DNA of 64,000 bases from Enterobacteriaceae bacterium UBA2655. GTDB lineage: Bacteria; Pseudomonadota; Gammaproteobacteria; Enterobacterales; Enterobacteriaceae. Shown piece by piece: positions 8,966 through 19,555 of this stretch; position 1 is the first letter of the stretch, and the number at the start of each line of letters is the position of its first letter. A program made the position numbers and the translations under genes. The notes under the pieces are model-generated. The model was not told the origin of the DNA and did not search any database. It was given only the letters and a program-made list of their open reading frames with translations. The stretch lies in assembly GCA_002359495.1 (NCBI GenBank), contig DENB01000064.1:1-64000 (forward strand), given 5' to 3'.

Positions 8966-9652
8966 TCAGGAAGAGGGCGGCAGTGTCGGCGTCCAGTCGA
9001 TAGGCTGTTTGCCTGCTTTTTCCAGAATCGCGTTGGTTTGCGCGAAATGCTGACAGCCAAAAAATCCGCGATGCGCGGAGAGCGGCGAGGGATGCGGCGC
9101 CTGCAGCACATGATGGCGCTGGCGATCGATAATGCTGCCTTTCTTTTGCGCATGCGAACCCCAGAGCAGGAACACCACGCCTTCACGGTGCGCATTGATA
9201 GCCGCAATCACGTTATCGGTAAAGGTTTCCCAGCCGAAGCGCGCATGAGAATGCGCTTTACCCGCCTCGACGGTTAACACCGTATTCAGCAGCAGCACGC
9301 CCTGCTTTGCCCAGCTTTCGAGAAAACCGTGATTCGGCCGCTGAAAGTCGGGAAATTCCTGTTCCAGCTCTTTGTACATATTTTGCAGAGAAGGCGGCAC
9401 CGGCACGCCGGGCAGCACCGAAAAGGCCAGGCCGTGCGCCTGTTTCGGCCCGTGATAGGGATCCTGTCCCAGGATCACCACCTTCACATCGCTTAATTCG
9501 GTTAAGCGAAACGCGTTGAAGACATCCTTTTGCGGCGGGTAAACCGTGACGCCGGCGGCGCGTTCGTCGGCAACCATTTTCAGCGTTTCGATGAAGTAAG
9601 GTTTTTCTTTCTCTGCGGCCAGCACATCGTGCCAGGTTAGCTTATCAGCCAT
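8966..9652 (-). CDS. ung: Uracil-DNA glycosylase
   Basis: 228 aa, family 1 UDG, which starts base-excision repair by removing uracil from DNA. The water-activating motif GQDPYHG is at 62-68 (Asp64) and the minor-groove motif [10 protein letters not shown] near 186-195. Convergent with grpE across a terminator and divergent from grcA. Confidence 0.97.
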   Translation of the reverse strand: MADKLTWHDVLAAEKEKPYFIETLKMVADERAAGVTVYPPQKDVFNAFRLTELSDVKVVILGQDPYHGPKQAHGLAFSVLPGVPVPPSLQNMYKELEQEFPDFQRPNHGFLESWAKQGVLLLNTVLTVEAGKAHSHARFGWETFTDNVIAAINAHREGVVFLLWGSHAQKKGSIIDRQRHHVLQAPHPSPLSAHRGFFGCQHFAQTNAILEKAGKQPIDWTPTLPPSS

Positions 9653-9808
9653 GCTTAACTCCCTGCGTTGATAACCTGCTTAGCTTAGCGGTTCCTGCGA
9701 CGGAGCAAAAATTTAAAAAATAGTTGAAAAAAACTGTGAAAATTTTAAGTAAAAAGCAACCTATTATCAGATAGTTGGCAAAGCGTGCATGTCGGCAGGC
9801 AATGTTCA

Positions 9809-9822
9809 TTGATACAGGTCAA
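9809..9822 (+). promoter_or_regulatory. FNR-type box upstream of grcA
   Basis: TTGATACAGGTCAA matches the FNR consensus TTGAT-N4-ATCAA at 9 of 10 defined positions. A second palindrome, TTGATATATCAA at 9841-9852, has a shorter spacer. E. coli grcA (yfiD) is activated anaerobically by FNR from two sites, so this arrangement fits. Confidence 0.7.
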
Positions 9823-9918
9823 GGCGGTTGGCGAAAGAGATTGATATATCAAAGCGGCAATATTAATCCATCAAGTACGCTGCGCTGGTTGCGCCGCGTC
9901 ACGCCCCGGAGGGAATTT

Positions 9919-10302
9919 ATGATTAACGGTATCCAGATAACCAAAGCAAGCAATGCGAATCTTCTTAACTCATTCTGGCTGCTGGATGAAGAGAACGCGC
10001 AGGCGTGTTGTGTCTGCGCTAAAGCTGGCTTCGAGGAAGATCAGGTCGTGGCGCTGCGCGATCTGGGAGAGATTGAATATCGCGACGTGCCGCTGGAAAT
10101 GAAGCCGCAGGCGCGCGTGGAAGGCGGACAGCACCTGAACGTTAATGTGCTTCGTCGTGAAACCCTTGAAGATGCGGTTAAACACCCGGAAAAATATCCT
10201 CAGCTCACTATCCGCGTTTCCGGTTATGCGGTGCGCTTTAATGCATTAACGCCGGAACAGCAGCGTGACGTGATTACCCGCACCTTCACCGAAAGTCTGT
10301 AA
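9919..10302 (+). CDS. grcA: Autonomous glycyl radical cofactor GrcA
   Basis: 127 aa, the E. coli YfiD length. It resembles the C-terminal glycyl-radical domain of pyruvate formate-lyase and can restore activity to oxygen-cleaved PFL. The radical-bearing Gly lies in RVSGYAVRF near residue 102. The start is at MINGIQITK, after a GGAGGGAA site; an earlier in-frame ATG at 9775 lies upstream of the FNR box and is unlikely. Confidence 0.96.
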   Translation: MINGIQITKASNANLLNSFWLLDEENAQACCVCAKAGFEEDQVVALRDLGEIEYRDVPLEMKPQARVEGGQHLNVNVLRRETLEDAVKHPEKYPQLTIRVSGYAVRFNALTPEQQRDVITRTFTESL

Positions 10303-10315
10303 TGCAATATCTGTC

Positions 10316-10338
10316 AGGCGCTACGGCGCCTTTTTTTA
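10316..10338 (+). terminator. grcA terminator
   Basis: Stem AGGCGC/GCGCCT (10316-10321, 10326-10331) with loop TACG is followed by seven T residues. Confidence 0.85.
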
Positions 10339-10492
10339 TGCGCGGTTTAAAACACGCTCAAACATGCATTTCTTTTTAATATAATAAAATCAGGTAATTA
10401 GACAATATTCGCTTCGGTATAACTTCTGATTCATGTAGTAACAGGCGAAAATGAGTCTGTTTAAGACTGGCTTTACTTTTTCATAACAAAAG

Positions 10493-10527
10493 TAAAAAAA
10501 ATCGCCCCGTTCGGCGCGATTTTTTTG
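10493..10527. terminator. srmB terminator
   Basis: A hairpin built on AAAAATCGC and GCGATTTTT, with A and T runs at both sides, lies 14 bp beyond the srmB stop. It can act on the minus strand and possibly both. Between it and grcA (10339-10492) I see no gene. Confidence 0.8.
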
Positions 10528-10540
10528 TTGCGGTGTTGAA

Positions 10541-11869
10541 TTATTCCGCACTCTCTTTAGTCGCGTTGGTTGCGCTTGGCTTGCGGCGTTTACCAATGTT
10601 TTTGGTATCGCGGTGACGCTTCTTCACGCGCGGTTTTTCCGCCTCGCTCTCTTTTTTCTCTTTACGCTTCGCAAGCACCTTTTTCGACGGTTTTCCGCTG
10701 CTTTTTTCGCTGGGCGCGCGCGTCGTCGGACGCAGCTCATCAATGACTCGCGCCTTCATCGGCTCGTTGATGTAGCGGCTAATTTTGCCGAGCAGCAGAT
10801 GATCGTGCGCCTCCACCAGCGACAGCGCGGTGCCTTTACGGCCTGCGCGCGCGGTACGGCCGATACGATGCAGATAGGTATCCGCCGTGCGCGGCATATC
10901 GAAGTTAAATACGTGGCTGACGTCGTCAATATCGATCCCGCGCGCGGCGACATCGGTGGCAACCAGCACCTTAACGCGATCTTCAACCAGACGCTTAATC
11001 GCCTCGTTGCGTTTCGCCTGTACCATTTCGCCTTCGAGGTAGCTGCAGCGAATGCCCGCCTCATGCAGCCAGCCCACCAACTCATGCAGGCGCTCGCGCT
11101 TGCGCACGAAAACGATAGAGCGCGTAACGTCAGGCTGTTGCAGCAAATGCACCAGCAGTTTGGTTTTATGCTCCAGATCGTCGGCGCGGTAATACCATTG
11201 CTGGATCTTTTTACGCTCGCGGTTGCTGGGCGTCGCTTCCACTTCAACCGGATCGTTCAGCAGACGCTCGGCGAAATCTTTAATGCTTTCTCCCTCCAGC
11301 GTGGCGGAGAAGAGCAGCGTCTGTTTGCGCCAGCGGGTTTCCGCTGCGATGGTTTCGATATCCTGCGCGAAACCCATGTCCAGCATGCGGTCGGCTTCAT
11401 CCAGGATCAGCGTTTCTACCGCACGGCAGTCGAAGTTTTCTTCTTTGATGTACTGCAGAAGACGGCCGGTCGTCGCGACCACCACATCCTGATTTTCGCT
11501 GAATACCTCAGCGTGGTTCATATAGGCGACGCCGCCCGTGATAGTAGCGATGTCGAGATGAGTATGTTTAGCCAGTTCGCGCGCCTGATCGGCCACCTGC
11601 ATTGCCAGTTCGCGGGTAGGTGTCAGGATCAAAATACGCGGCGGCCCCGATTTTTTACGCGGAAAATCGATCAGATGCTGTAATACCGGCAGCAGATAAG
11701 CGGCCGTTTTCCCCGTACCGGTAGGTGCCGAACCCAGCACGTCACGCCCCTCCAGCGCGGGCGGAATCGCAGCGGCCTGAATGGCGGTTGGGCGCGTGAA
11801 GCCTTTATCCTGCAGAGCTTCCAGCAGGCTTTCATCGAGTTCAAGTTCGGAAAATGTGGTTACGGTCAT
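10541..11869 (-). CDS. srmB: DEAD-box RNA helicase SrmB
   Basis: 442 aa. SrmB acts early in 50S ribosomal subunit assembly. Q-motif FTRPTAIQ is at 24-31, Walker A APTGTGKT at 48-55, then DEAD in LDEADRMLD, SAT, and C-terminal helicase motifs ATDVAARGIDI and HRIGRTARAG. The last 65 residues are Lys/Arg-rich, as in other SrmB proteins, and likely bind RNA. Divergent from trmN6. Confidence 0.96.
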   Translation of the reverse strand: MTVTTFSELELDESLLEALQDKGFTRPTAIQAAAIPPALEGRDVLGSAPTGTGKTAAYLLPVLQHLIDFPRKKSGPPRILILTPTRELAMQVADQARELAKHTHLDIATITGGVAYMNHAEVFSENQDVVVATTGRLLQYIKEENFDCRAVETLILDEADRMLDMGFAQDIETIAAETRWRKQTLLFSATLEGESIKDFAERLLNDPVEVEATPSNRERKKIQQWYYRADDLEHKTKLLVHLLQQPDVTRSIVFVRKRERLHELVGWLHEAGIRCSYLEGEMVQAKRNEAIKRLVEDRVKVLVATDVAARGIDIDDVSHVFNFDMPRTADTYLHRIGRTARAGRKGTALSLVEAHDHLLLGKISRYINEPMKARVIDELRPTTRAPSEKSSGKPSKKVLAKRKEKKESEAEKPRVKKRHRDTKNIGKRRKPSATNATKESAE

Positions 11870-12054
11870 GGTCTACCTCAGTTTGGGGCGCTGATTATAG
11901 ACAGAACGAACATAATCTTCATCTGTTTGTGCATTAACCTGCCATCAGCGGTCTGTTTTGGCGGAACGATTTGCCCGGACAGTGTAATCTTTGTCGCGTC
12001 ACGTTACACTGATACGCCGCTTTCCGGCAGCTGAATATCGAATGGTTGCAGAGT

Positions 12055-12804
12055 ATGACGCACGCTGATTTGCCCCCACGTCCTCCGTTAAAAAAGAATG
12101 GCTTTACCTTCAAACGTTTTTTCGTTGCGCACGATCGCTGTGCCATGAAGGTCGGCACCGATGCGATCTTACTTGGCACCTGGGCGCCAGTCGCCAATGT
12201 GAAACGCGTGCTGGATATCGGCACTGGCAGCGGCCTGATCGCGCTGATGCTGGCGCAGCGCACGCCTGCGTCGGTAACGCTGGATGCGATTGAACTGGAT
12301 CCCGCCGCCGCCGCGCAGGCGGCGGAGAACGTTCAGGCTTCGCCCTGGGCTGAACGTATTCAGGTCTGGCAGCAGGATATCGTCGCCTGGGCGGAAGCGG
12401 GCGAGAAACGCTACTCGCTTATCGTCAGCAATCCTCCGTATTACGCTACCGGCGTGGAGTGCGCCACGCCTGAGCGCGAAACCGCGCGCTACACAGGAGC
12501 GCTGGATCATCAGACGCTGCTGCGCTGCGCGAGCATGCTGATCGAAGAAGAGGGCTTTTTTTGCGTCGTGCTGCCGGAGACCATCGGCAACGATTTCGTC
12601 GCGCTGGCGCTGGCGGACGGCTGGCATCTGCGCTTTCGCACGGACGTGGCGGAATATGCGCATCGTCTGCCGCACCGGGTGCTGCTCGGCTTCTCGCCTC
12701 AGGCGGGAGAAACGCTGCTGGAACGTATGGCGATTCGCGGGCCAGACAAAAATTATTCCGAAGCCTGGTGTAGTCTGACTCGCGATTTTTATCTCTTTAT
12801 GTAG
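12055..12804 (+). CDS. trmN6: tRNA1(Val) A37 N6-methyltransferase
   Basis: 249 aa (YfiC family). It methylates N6 of adenosine 37 in tRNA1-Val. SAM-binding motif [10 protein letters not shown] lies near residues 52-61 and the N6-adenine motif NPPYY near 126-130. The ATG at 12055 is preferred over an in-frame TTG at 12046. The final 16 nt overlap the 3' end of the convergent nadB. Confidence 0.94.
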   Translation: MTHADLPPRPPLKKNGFTFKRFFVAHDRCAMKVGTDAILLGTWAPVANVKRVLDIGTGSGLIALMLAQRTPASVTLDAIELDPAAAAQAAENVQASPWAERIQVWQQDIVAWAEAGEKRYSLIVSNPPYYATGVECATPERETARYTGALDHQTLLRCASMLIEEEGFFCVVLPETIGNDFVALALADGWHLRFRTDVAEYAHRLPHRVLLGFSPQAGETLLERMAIRGPDKNYSEAWCSLTRDFYLFM

Positions 12805-14408
12805 TTAGCAGGCGCCAGCACCGTAGGCTGAGGGTGCGGCGCGGGTTCAGGGTAATCGAGCATAAAGTGCAATCCCCGGCTCTCTTTGCGGGCCAGCGCG
12901 CTGCGGACAATCAGCTCCGCTACCTGGGTCAGGTTTCGTAGCTCCAGCAGGTTATTCGACAGACGGAAATGCGCGTAGTACTCATCGATCTCCTGTCGGA
13001 GCAGCATAATACGTCGCAGCGCACGCTCCAGCCGTTTCGTGCTGCGCACGATTCCGACGTAATCCCACATAAACAGGCGCAGCTCATGCCAGTTGTGCTG
13101 GATCACCACGCGTTCATCCGAATCATCCACGCGGCTCTCGTCCCAGGCGGGTAAAAAAGGCGCCGCGTCTGTTGTCGGCAGTTGTCGCTGTATCTCTTCT
13201 GATGCCGACCAGCCGTAGACCAGACACTCCAGCAACGAATTGGACGCCATACGGTTGGCGCCGTGCAGACCGGTATAACTCACTTCGCCAATAGCGTAGA
13301 GGCCGTCGACGTCGGTGCGTCCATGCCGATCCGCCATGACGCCGCCGCAGGTATAGTGGGCGGCCGGCACCACGGGAATCGCATCCCGGGTGAGATCCAG
13401 GCCAAGCGCCAGCAGCTTTTCATAAATCATCGGAAAATGCCCACGAATAAAATCGGCGGGCTGGTGGCTGATATCCAGATACATGCATTCGACGCCTAAA
13501 CGCTTCATCTCATGATCGATGGCGCGCGCGACGATATCGCGAGGCGCCAGTTCGGCGCGTTCGTCAAAGTCCGGCATAAAACGGGTGCCGTCGGGCCTTT
13601 TCAGCCAGGCGCCTTCGCCGCGCAGGGCTTCCGTCAGTAAGAAATTTCGCGCCTGGGGATGGTACAGGCAGGTCGGATGAAATTGATTAAATTCCAGATT
13701 GGCGACGCGACAGCCGGCGCGCCAGGCCATGGCGATACCGTCGCCGGAAGCGACGTCAGGGTTGGTGGTATATTGATAAACTTTCGCCGCGCCGCCGGTC
13801 GCCAGCACGACGGAGCGGGCGCGGCAGGTTTCCACCCGTTCTTTATTACGATTCCAGATCCATGCGCCGACGACGCGTCGCGCGCCGGGCAAACCCAGCT
13901 TATCGGAAAGGATCAGGTCGACGGCGTTGGTGCGCTCCAGAATGCGGATATTGGGATGGCTCAGCGCCTGGCTCACCAGCGTGGTTTCCACTTCGCGTCC
14001 GGTGGCGTCGGCGCTGTGCAGGATACGGCGGTGGCTGTGGCCGCCTTCCCGCGTCAAATGATAATGTTGTTCACCATCCGCGCGGATCTCTGTATCAAAA
14101 GCGACGCCGCGATCGATGAGCCACTGGACGCAGTGACGCGCGTTGCTGGCGATAAAGGAGACCGCGTCGCGATCGCAGAGTCCGGCGCCCGCTATCAGCG
14201 TATCTTCGATGTGGGATTCAATGCTGTCCGCTTCATCGAACACGGCGGCAATGCCGCCCTGGGCATAAAACGTGGAACCTTCGCTGACCGGGCCTTTGCT
14301 GAGCACGGTGACCTGATACTGCTGCGCCAGGCGTAACGCCAGCGAGAGGCCCGCCGCGCCACTGCCCACCACCAATACATCGCACTGATAATCGGGAGTT
14401 GAGGTCAT
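12789..14408 (-). CDS. nadB: L-aspartate oxidase
   Basis: 539 aa (E. coli 540). It is an FAD enzyme that oxidises aspartate to iminoaspartate, the first step of de novo NAD synthesis. Dinucleotide-binding motif [13 protein letters not shown] is near the N-terminus, with the active-site blocks [10 protein letters not shown] and TCGGVMAD. The start [10 protein letters not shown] aligns with E. coli NadB; a TTG 21 bp upstream has no better ribosome site. Tail-to-tail overlap with trmN6. Confidence 0.95.
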   Translation of the reverse strand: MTSTPDYQCDVLVVGSGAAGLSLALRLAQQYQVTVLSKGPVSEGSTFYAQGGIAAVFDEADSIESHIEDTLIAGAGLCDRDAVSFIASNARHCVQWLIDRGVAFDTEIRADGEQHYHLTREGGHSHRRILHSADATGREVETTLVSQALSHPNIRILERTNAVDLILSDKLGLPGARRVVGAWIWNRNKERVETCRARSVVLATGGAAKVYQYTTNPDVASGDGIAMAWRAGCRVANLEFNQFHPTCLYHPQARNFLLTEALRGEGAWLKRPDGTRFMPDFDERAELAPRDIVARAIDHEMKRLGVECMYLDISHQPADFIRGHFPMIYEKLLALGLDLTRDAIPVVPAAHYTCGGVMADRHGRTDVDGLYAIGEVSYTGLHGANRMASNSLLECLVYGWSASEEIQRQLPTTDAAPFLPAWDESRVDDSDERVVIQHNWHELRLFMWDYVGIVRSTKRLERALRRIMLLRQEIDEYYAHFRLSNNLLELRNLTQVAELIVRSALARKESRGLHFMLDYPEPAPHPQPTVLAPANYIKR

Positions 14409-14851
14409 AATGTTTAATGTACTAAACAAAGGATGGGCTGAGCATAAGTCTTAAGCGCAAGGTTGTGAAGTATTTTGAACAAAAAACCGACTTTGTTGCA
14501 GTCGGGAATTTGCTTTATAGAGCATTATCAGGGCATTAAGCGTTGCTGTTTAAAAGAGATGTTTGCTATGCAAAACTTTGTTCAGGATAAAGGATTTAAA
14601 GATGAAAAAGCCTGTGGCATAGGGTACTCTGCCTGCGATTAGGCGCTCAGCAAAGTCGCACCGGATGAGCGCGGCGGGTGCACATATTCCGAATGAAAAA
14701 CAATGCGTGTAACACGTCGGTGCAGGAATTATCAGGGCGTAACTGAACTTCAGCCAACAATACAACTCTAAGCGCATGCTTGCTCAGAAAGTTGGATGTG
14801 CTGGCGGTTCAATATACGCGTGGAGAAGAATTTGGGGAGAACTTACCTCGG
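14409..14851 (+). promoter_or_regulatory. Divergent nadB/rpoE control region with sigma-E promoter
   Basis: 443 bp without a firm gene. A sigma-E-type promoter is readable: -35 GAACTT (14745-14750), 16 bp, then TCTAA (14767-14771). It predicts a start near 14778, and fits the known autoregulation of rpoE by its own sigma factor. Upstream promoters for both genes must also lie here but I could not identify them. A possible short leader ORF at 14776-14886 overlaps the rpoE start. Confidence 0.75.
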
Positions 14852-14886
14852 ATGAGCGAGCAATTAACGGATCAGGTTCTCGTTGA
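14776..14886 (+). CDS. Possible leader peptide overlapping rpoE (RseD-like position)
   Basis: A 36-codon ATG ORF in a different frame from rpoE ends 35 nt inside it. E. coli has a short ORF, rseD, upstream of and translationally coupled to rpoE, so the position is suggestive. The ribosome site is weak, and the sigma-E start site predicted near 14778 would leave this ATG at or before the 5' end of that transcript. It could be chance. Confidence 0.25.
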   Translation: MLAQKVGCAGGSIYAWRRIWGELTSDERAINGSGSR

Positions 14887-15430
14887 ACGGGTGCAGAAAG
14901 GAGATCAGAAGTCATTCAATTTACTGGTAATTCGATACCAGCATAAAGTGGCGAGCCTGGTTTCGCGTTATGTTCCTTCAGGCGATGTGCCTGACGTGGT
15001 TCAGGAATCATTTATCAAAGCGTACCGCGCCCTGGAGTCATTCCGCGGCGACAGCGCGTTTTACACTTGGCTGTATCGCATCGCTGTGAATACAGCAAAA
15101 AATTATCTGGTTGCCCAGGGGCGTCGTCCGCCATCCAGCGATGTGGATGCCATCGACGCAGAAAATTTCGAAAGTGCCGGCGCACTCAAAGAAATATCGA
15201 ACCCTGAGAACTTAATGTTGTCTGAAGAATTGAGACAAATCGTCTTTCGAACCATTGAGGCGCTACCTGAGGATTTGCGTATGGCAATCACCCTCAGAGA
15301 ACTGGATGGACTGAGCTACGAAGAGATCGCCGCTATTATGGATTGCCCGGTAGGTACCGTTCGTTCACGTATCTTTCGCGCACGAGAGGCTATTGATAAT
15401 AAAGTTCAACCGCTTATCCAACGTCAGTGA
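14852..15430 (+). CDS. rpoE: RNA polymerase sigma-E factor
   Basis: 192 aa ECF sigma factor for the envelope-stress response. Region 2 (YRALESFRGDSAFYTWLYRIAVNTAKNYL, residues about 59-90) and region 4 (LDGLSYEEIAAIMDCPVGTVRSRIFRAREA) are nearly the E. coli sequence. The start MSEQLTDQV matches E. coli; a longer TTG-started frame upstream is not needed. First gene of rpoE-rseABC. Confidence 0.97.
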   Translation: MSEQLTDQVLVERVQKGDQKSFNLLVIRYQHKVASLVSRYVPSGDVPDVVQESFIKAYRALESFRGDSAFYTWLYRIAVNTAKNYLVAQGRRPPSSDVDAIDAENFESAGALKEISNPENLMLSEELRQIVFRTIEALPEDLRMAITLRELDGLSYEEIAAIMDCPVGTVRSRIFRAREAIDNKVQPLIQRQ

Positions 15431-15457
15431 TAGCGGCTACAGGAAGGGTACTGAGGC

Positions 15458-16111
15458 ATGCAGAAAGAAAAACTTTCCGCTTTAATGGATGGTGAAACTT
15501 TAGATAATGAGCTGTTGTCAGTGTTATCAAAGGATGCAAATCTTCAAAAAAGCTGGGAAAGCTACCATCTTATCCGCGATACCATGCGTGGCGATGTAGG
15601 CGAATTCCTGCATTTCGATATTTCCGCGCGGGTTGCCGCTGCCATCGAACAAGAACCCGCGCGCAAAACGGCGGATCTGATCGTTGAAGCGCAGCCGACG
15701 CCAGCCAGCTGGGAAAAAATGCCGTTCTGGCGCAAAATGCGTCCTTGGGCTTCTCAGCTCACGCAGATTGGCGTGGCGGCCTGTGTTTCTCTGGCGGTGA
15801 TTGTCGGCGTTCAGCATTACAATCAGCCTGCCGGCAGCAACGAGCCTGTCTCGGAAGCGCCGGTGTTCAATACACTGCCGATGATGGGCAAAGCCTCGCC
15901 GGTCAGCCTTGGCGTGCCTTCTGACGCGTTCGACACCAACAGCGCTAATCAGCAGGTACAGGAGCAGCGCCGCAGAGTCAACGCCATGTTGCAGGACTAT
16001 GAGCTGCAACGCCGCCTGCACGCCGATCGTCTCCAGTTCGATCAGAGCGCGCCGCAGCAGGCGCAGGCGCAGGTGCCTGGTAATCAGTCGTTAGGAACTC
16101 AACAGCAGTAA
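15458..16111 (+). CDS. rseA: Anti-sigma-E factor RseA
   Basis: 217 aa single-pass inner-membrane protein. The cytoplasmic N-terminus (MQKEKLSALMDGE...) holds sigma-E. A membrane segment runs about 101-120, with Ala108-Cys109 at the position of the RseP cut in E. coli. The periplasmic part contains Val149-Ser150, matching the DegS site. The Gln-rich C-terminal tail follows the RseB-binding region. The stop codon overlaps the rseB start. Confidence 0.95.
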   Translation: MQKEKLSALMDGETLDNELLSVLSKDANLQKSWESYHLIRDTMRGDVGEFLHFDISARVAAAIEQEPARKTADLIVEAQPTPASWEKMPFWRKMRPWASQLTQIGVAACVSLAVIVGVQHYNQPAGSNEPVSEAPVFNTLPMMGKASPVSLGVPSDAFDTNSANQQVQEQRRRVNAMLQDYELQRRLHADRLQFDQSAPQQAQAQVPGNQSLGTQQQ

Positions 16112-17067
16112 TGAAGCAACTTTGGTGTGCCGTTAGCCTGCTGGCAGGCAGCCTGCTTTGGTCATCTACCGCCCCGGCTCAGACTTCTGCCTCCGGGGCG
16201 TTGTTACAGCAGATGGAGCAGGCCAGCCAGTCTCTCAATTACGAATTCGCCTATATCAACGTCTCTCGTCTCGGTATCGAATCATTGCGTTATCGCCATG
16301 CGGTGATCGATAACCTTATTTACGCGCAGCTGTTGCAAATGGACGGCCCGCGCCGCGAAGTGATCCAGCGCGGCGGCGACATCAGCTATTTTGAGCCGGG
16401 GCTTGAGCCTTTTTCGCTGCCGGGCAATCACATCATCGATGCGTTGCCGCCGGTCATCTACGCCGATTTCTCTAAGCTTGCCAACGATTACGATTTTATC
16501 CCGGTCGGTCGGGCGCGCATCGCCGATCAGATGTGCGAAGTGGTGCGCATCGTTTCGCGAGACGGCACCCGCTATAGCTACGTGGTGTGGCTCGACGTGG
16601 ATACCAAGCTGCCGCTGCGCATCGATTTGCTGGATCGCGACGGCGAAACGCTGGAGCAGTTTCGCGTGATCAGCTTCGCCGTCGACGAAGGCGTGCGCAA
16701 CCTGATGACGGGATTGCAAAAGGCGAATCTGCCGCCGTCGCTCTCCGTGCCGGAAGGCGACAAAGTGACGCTGGACTGGAAGCCGGCCTGGCTGCCTGCC
16801 GGCATGAAGGCGGTATCGCAGAGCCGACGTAATATACCCGCGATGAACAAAACCGTGGAGTCGCGCCTGTATAGCGATGGACTGTTCAGCTTCGCCATCA
16901 ACGTCACCACGGCGGATAAAAGCAGCGTAAATCAGACATTGCGCACGGGACGTCGTACGGTACAGATCAAAGTCAGCGATAATAGAGAAATTACCGTAGT
17001 GGGCGAACTGCCTCCCTCGACGGCGAAACGCATCGCAGACAGCATTGATTCAGGTGCGCAAAAATGA
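16111..17067 (+). CDS. rseB: Sigma-E regulatory protein RseB
   Basis: 318 aa periplasmic protein with a cleavable signal peptide (MKQLWCAVSLLAGSLLWSSTAPAQ, cut after about 24). RseB binds the periplasmic part of RseA and shields it from DegS; lipopolysaccharide intermediates displace it. The LolA/LolB-like N-terminal domain and smaller C-terminal domain have the normal length. The ATG overlaps the rseA stop, indicating coupling. Confidence 0.95.
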   Translation: MKQLWCAVSLLAGSLLWSSTAPAQTSASGALLQQMEQASQSLNYEFAYINVSRLGIESLRYRHAVIDNLIYAQLLQMDGPRREVIQRGGDISYFEPGLEPFSLPGNHIIDALPPVIYADFSKLANDYDFIPVGRARIADQMCEVVRIVSRDGTRYSYVVWLDVDTKLPLRIDLLDRDGETLEQFRVISFAVDEGVRNLMTGLQKANLPPSLSVPEGDKVTLDWKPAWLPAGMKAVSQSRRNIPAMNKTVESRLYSDGLFSFAINVTTADKSSVNQTLRTGRRTVQIKVSDNREITVVGELPPSTAKRIADSIDSGAQK

Positions 17068-17528
17068 TGAGAGAATGGGCCACGGTCGTGGCGTGGCAAG
17101 ACGGTATCGCGACATTACATTCGGAAGCGAAAACTTCCTGCAACAGCTGCTCGGCTCGCAAAGGCTGCGGCAGCCATATGCTGAATAAGCTGGGTCCGAA
17201 AGATGCGCATGTTATGCATATCGCCAGCGTTAAGCCGTTGCAGCCGGGTCAGCGGGTTGAGCTGGGCATCAAAGAGAGCAGCCTGCTGGGTTCGGCGCTG
17301 CTGGTCTATATGACGCCCCTGTTCGGCCTGTTTATCGTCGCCGGCCTGTTCCAGATGCTGTTCCATACCGATCTGGCGGCGGCGAGCGGCGCGCTGCTGG
17401 GCGGCGTGGGCGGTTTTATCCTGGCCAAAGGCGTCTCGACATTGCTGGGCGATCGCGAAGCCTTTCAGCCGGTGATCCTGAACGTCGCGCTGCCGCCCGA
17501 TCTCCTGCGCGTCGAAACCGAAGCCTGA
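17064..17528 (+). CDS. rseC: Membrane protein RseC
   Basis: 154 aa. The N-terminal region has a Cys cluster (CNSCSARKGC), followed by two membrane helices (about 75-95 and 100-120). RseC is linked to sigma-E control and, in some bacteria, to Rnf-type electron transfer and SoxR reduction. Overlaps the rseB stop by 4 nt. Confidence 0.93.
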   Translation: MMREWATVVAWQDGIATLHSEAKTSCNSCSARKGCGSHMLNKLGPKDAHVMHIASVKPLQPGQRVELGIKESSLLGSALLVYMTPLFGLFIVAGLFQMLFHTDLAAASGALLGGVGGFILAKGVSTLLGDREAFQPVILNVALPPDLLRVETEA

Positions 17529-17746
17529 TCCTCTTTCGGACTGCAACGATTGCGGCCCTTTCCGTCCCGTTACCTGCTGAATTCTGTTGCGATTACGCGG
17601 CTTTCCATTCTTTTATGCCGGGCGCTAACAGTGTAATATGCGTCGTCATTAATGAGGCTGACAGGATTATGGGTAAAGAGCGATCTTCCTGAATGTGTCT
17701 GTGCTCAGGTTCTCAACTGATTTTCTACGTGAAGATATCCATATAA

Positions 17747-19546
17747 ATGAAGCACATAAGAAATTTCTCCATTATCGCGCACATCGACCACGGCAAATCA
17801 ACCCTTTCTGACCGCCTGATTCAGATTTGCGGTGGCCTAAGCGATCGCGAAATGGCTGCGCAGGTTCTGGATTCTATGGATTTGGAACGTGAGCGCGGCA
17901 TTACCATCAAAGCGCAGAGTGTGACGCTCGATTACCACGCGAAAGACGGCGAAACTTACCAGCTCAATTTTATCGACACGCCCGGACACGTTGACTTCTC
18001 CTACGAAGTTTCCCGCTCGCTGGCGGCCTGCGAAGGTGCGCTGCTGGTGGTCGATGCCGGTCAGGGGGTGGAAGCGCAGACCCTGGCGAACTGCTATACG
18101 GCCATTGAGATGGATCTGGAAGTGGTGCCGGTTCTGAACAAAATCGATCTGCCGGCCGCCGATCCCGATCGCGCCGCGCAGGAGATTGAAGATATCGTCG
18201 GCATCGATGCCGCCGACGCGGTGCGCTGCTCGGCTAAAACTGGGGTAGGGGTGCCGGACGTGTTGGAGCGGCTGGTGCGCGACATTCCGCCGCCGGAAGG
18301 CGATCCGGAAGGGCCGCTGCAGGCGCTGATTATCGACTCCTGGTTCGACAACTACCTCGGCGTAGTGTCGCTGGTGCGCGTGAAAAACGGCACGCTGCGC
18401 AAAGGCGAGAAAATCAAAGTGATGAGCACCGGTCAGACTTATAACGCTGACCGCCTGGGCATTTTCACGCCGAAGCAGGTCGATCGCAACGAACTGAAAT
18501 GCGGCGAAGTGGGCTGGCTGGTGTGCGCCATTAAAGACATCCTCGGCGCGCCCGTCGGCGATACTCTGACCGGCGCCAAATATTCCGCCGAGAAGGCGCT
18601 GCCGGGTTTTAAGAAAGTGAAGCCGCAGGTCTACGCCGGTCTGTTCCCGGTCAGCTCCGACGATTACGAAGCTTTCCGCGACGCGCTCGGCAAGCTGAGC
18701 CTGAACGACGCCTCGCTGTTCTATGAGCCGGAGAGCTCAACTGCGCTGGGCTTTGGTTTCCGCTGCGGCTTCCTTGGCCTGCTGCATATGGAAATCATCC
18801 AGGAGCGTCTGGAGCGCGAATACGATCTCGATCTGATCACCACGGCGCCGACCGTGGTGTACGAAGTGGAAACCACCGACGGTGAAACGGTTTATGTGGA
18901 CAGCCCATCCAAGCTGCCGCCGTTGAATAATATCGAAGAGCTGCGCGAGCCGATCGCCGAGTGTCATATGTTGTTGCCGCAGGAATATTTGGGCAACGTC
19001 ATTACGCTCTGCGTCGAGAAGCGCGGCGTTCAGACCAATATGGTTTACCACGGCAACCAGGTAGCCCTGACCTACGAGATCCCGATGGCGGAAGTGGTGC
19101 TCGACTTCTTCGACCGCCTGAAGTCGACCTCGCGCGGTTACGCTTCGCTGGATTATAACTTTAAACGTTTTCAGGCCTCTGACATGGTGCGCGTCGACGT
19201 ACTGATCAACTCGGAACGCGTCGATGCGCTGGCGCTGATCACCCACCGCGACAACTCGCAATATCGCGGCCGCGAACTGGTGGAGAAGATGAAAGATCTG
19301 ATCCCCCGTCAGCAGTTCGACATTGCGATTCAGGCGGCGATCGGCAACCACATTATCGCGCGCTCCACAGTGAAACAGCTGCGTAAAAACGTTCTTGCCA
19401 AGTGCTATGGCGGTGACGTCAGCCGTAAGAAAAAACTGTTGCAGAAACAGAAAGAAGGTAAGAAGCGAATGAAGCAGGTGGGTAATGTTGAGCTGCCGCA
19501 GGAAGCGTTCCTTGCCATTCTGCACGTCGGTAAGGACAGCAAATAA
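17747..19546 (+). CDS. lepA: Translation elongation factor 4 (LepA)
   Basis: 599 aa, same length as E. coli LepA. It is a ribosomal GTPase acting in initiation and assembly of translation complexes. G1 [10 protein letters not shown]3 DTPGH and G4 NKIDLPAAD lie in the N-terminal third. The C-terminal LepA-specific domain ends [20 protein letters not shown]. The 218-bp leader from rseC (17529-17746) must contain its promoter, but I see no strong match. It forms an operon with lepB, 9 bp downstream. Confidence 0.97.
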   Translation: MKHIRNFSIIAHIDHGKSTLSDRLIQICGGLSDREMAAQVLDSMDLERERGITIKAQSVTLDYHAKDGETYQLNFIDTPGHVDFSYEVSRSLAACEGALLVVDAGQGVEAQTLANCYTAIEMDLEVVPVLNKIDLPAADPDRAAQEIEDIVGIDAADAVRCSAKTGVGVPDVLERLVRDIPPPEGDPEGPLQALIIDSWFDNYLGVVSLVRVKNGTLRKGEKIKVMSTGQTYNADRLGIFTPKQVDRNELKCGEVGWLVCAIKDILGAPVGDTLTGAKYSAEKALPGFKKVKPQVYAGLFPVSSDDYEAFRDALGKLSLNDASLFYEPESSTALGFGFRCGFLGLLHMEIIQERLEREYDLDLITTAPTVVYEVETTDGETVYVDSPSKLPPLNNIEELREPIAECHMLLPQEYLGNVITLCVEKRGVQTNMVYHGNQVALTYEIPMAEVVLDFFDRLKSTSRGYASLDYNFKRFQASDMVRVDVLINSERVDALALITHRDNSQYRGRELVEKMKDLIPRQQFDIAIQAAIGNHIIARSTVKQLRKNVLAKCYGGDVSRKKKLLQKQKEGKKRMKQVGNVELPQEAFLAILHVGKDSK

Positions 19547-19555
19547 GGATACCTA

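Noticed and set aside
10613..11683. A 356-codon open frame opposite srmB
   Set aside because: It is a shadow of srmB; the His/Phe/Arg-rich product resembles no protein family.
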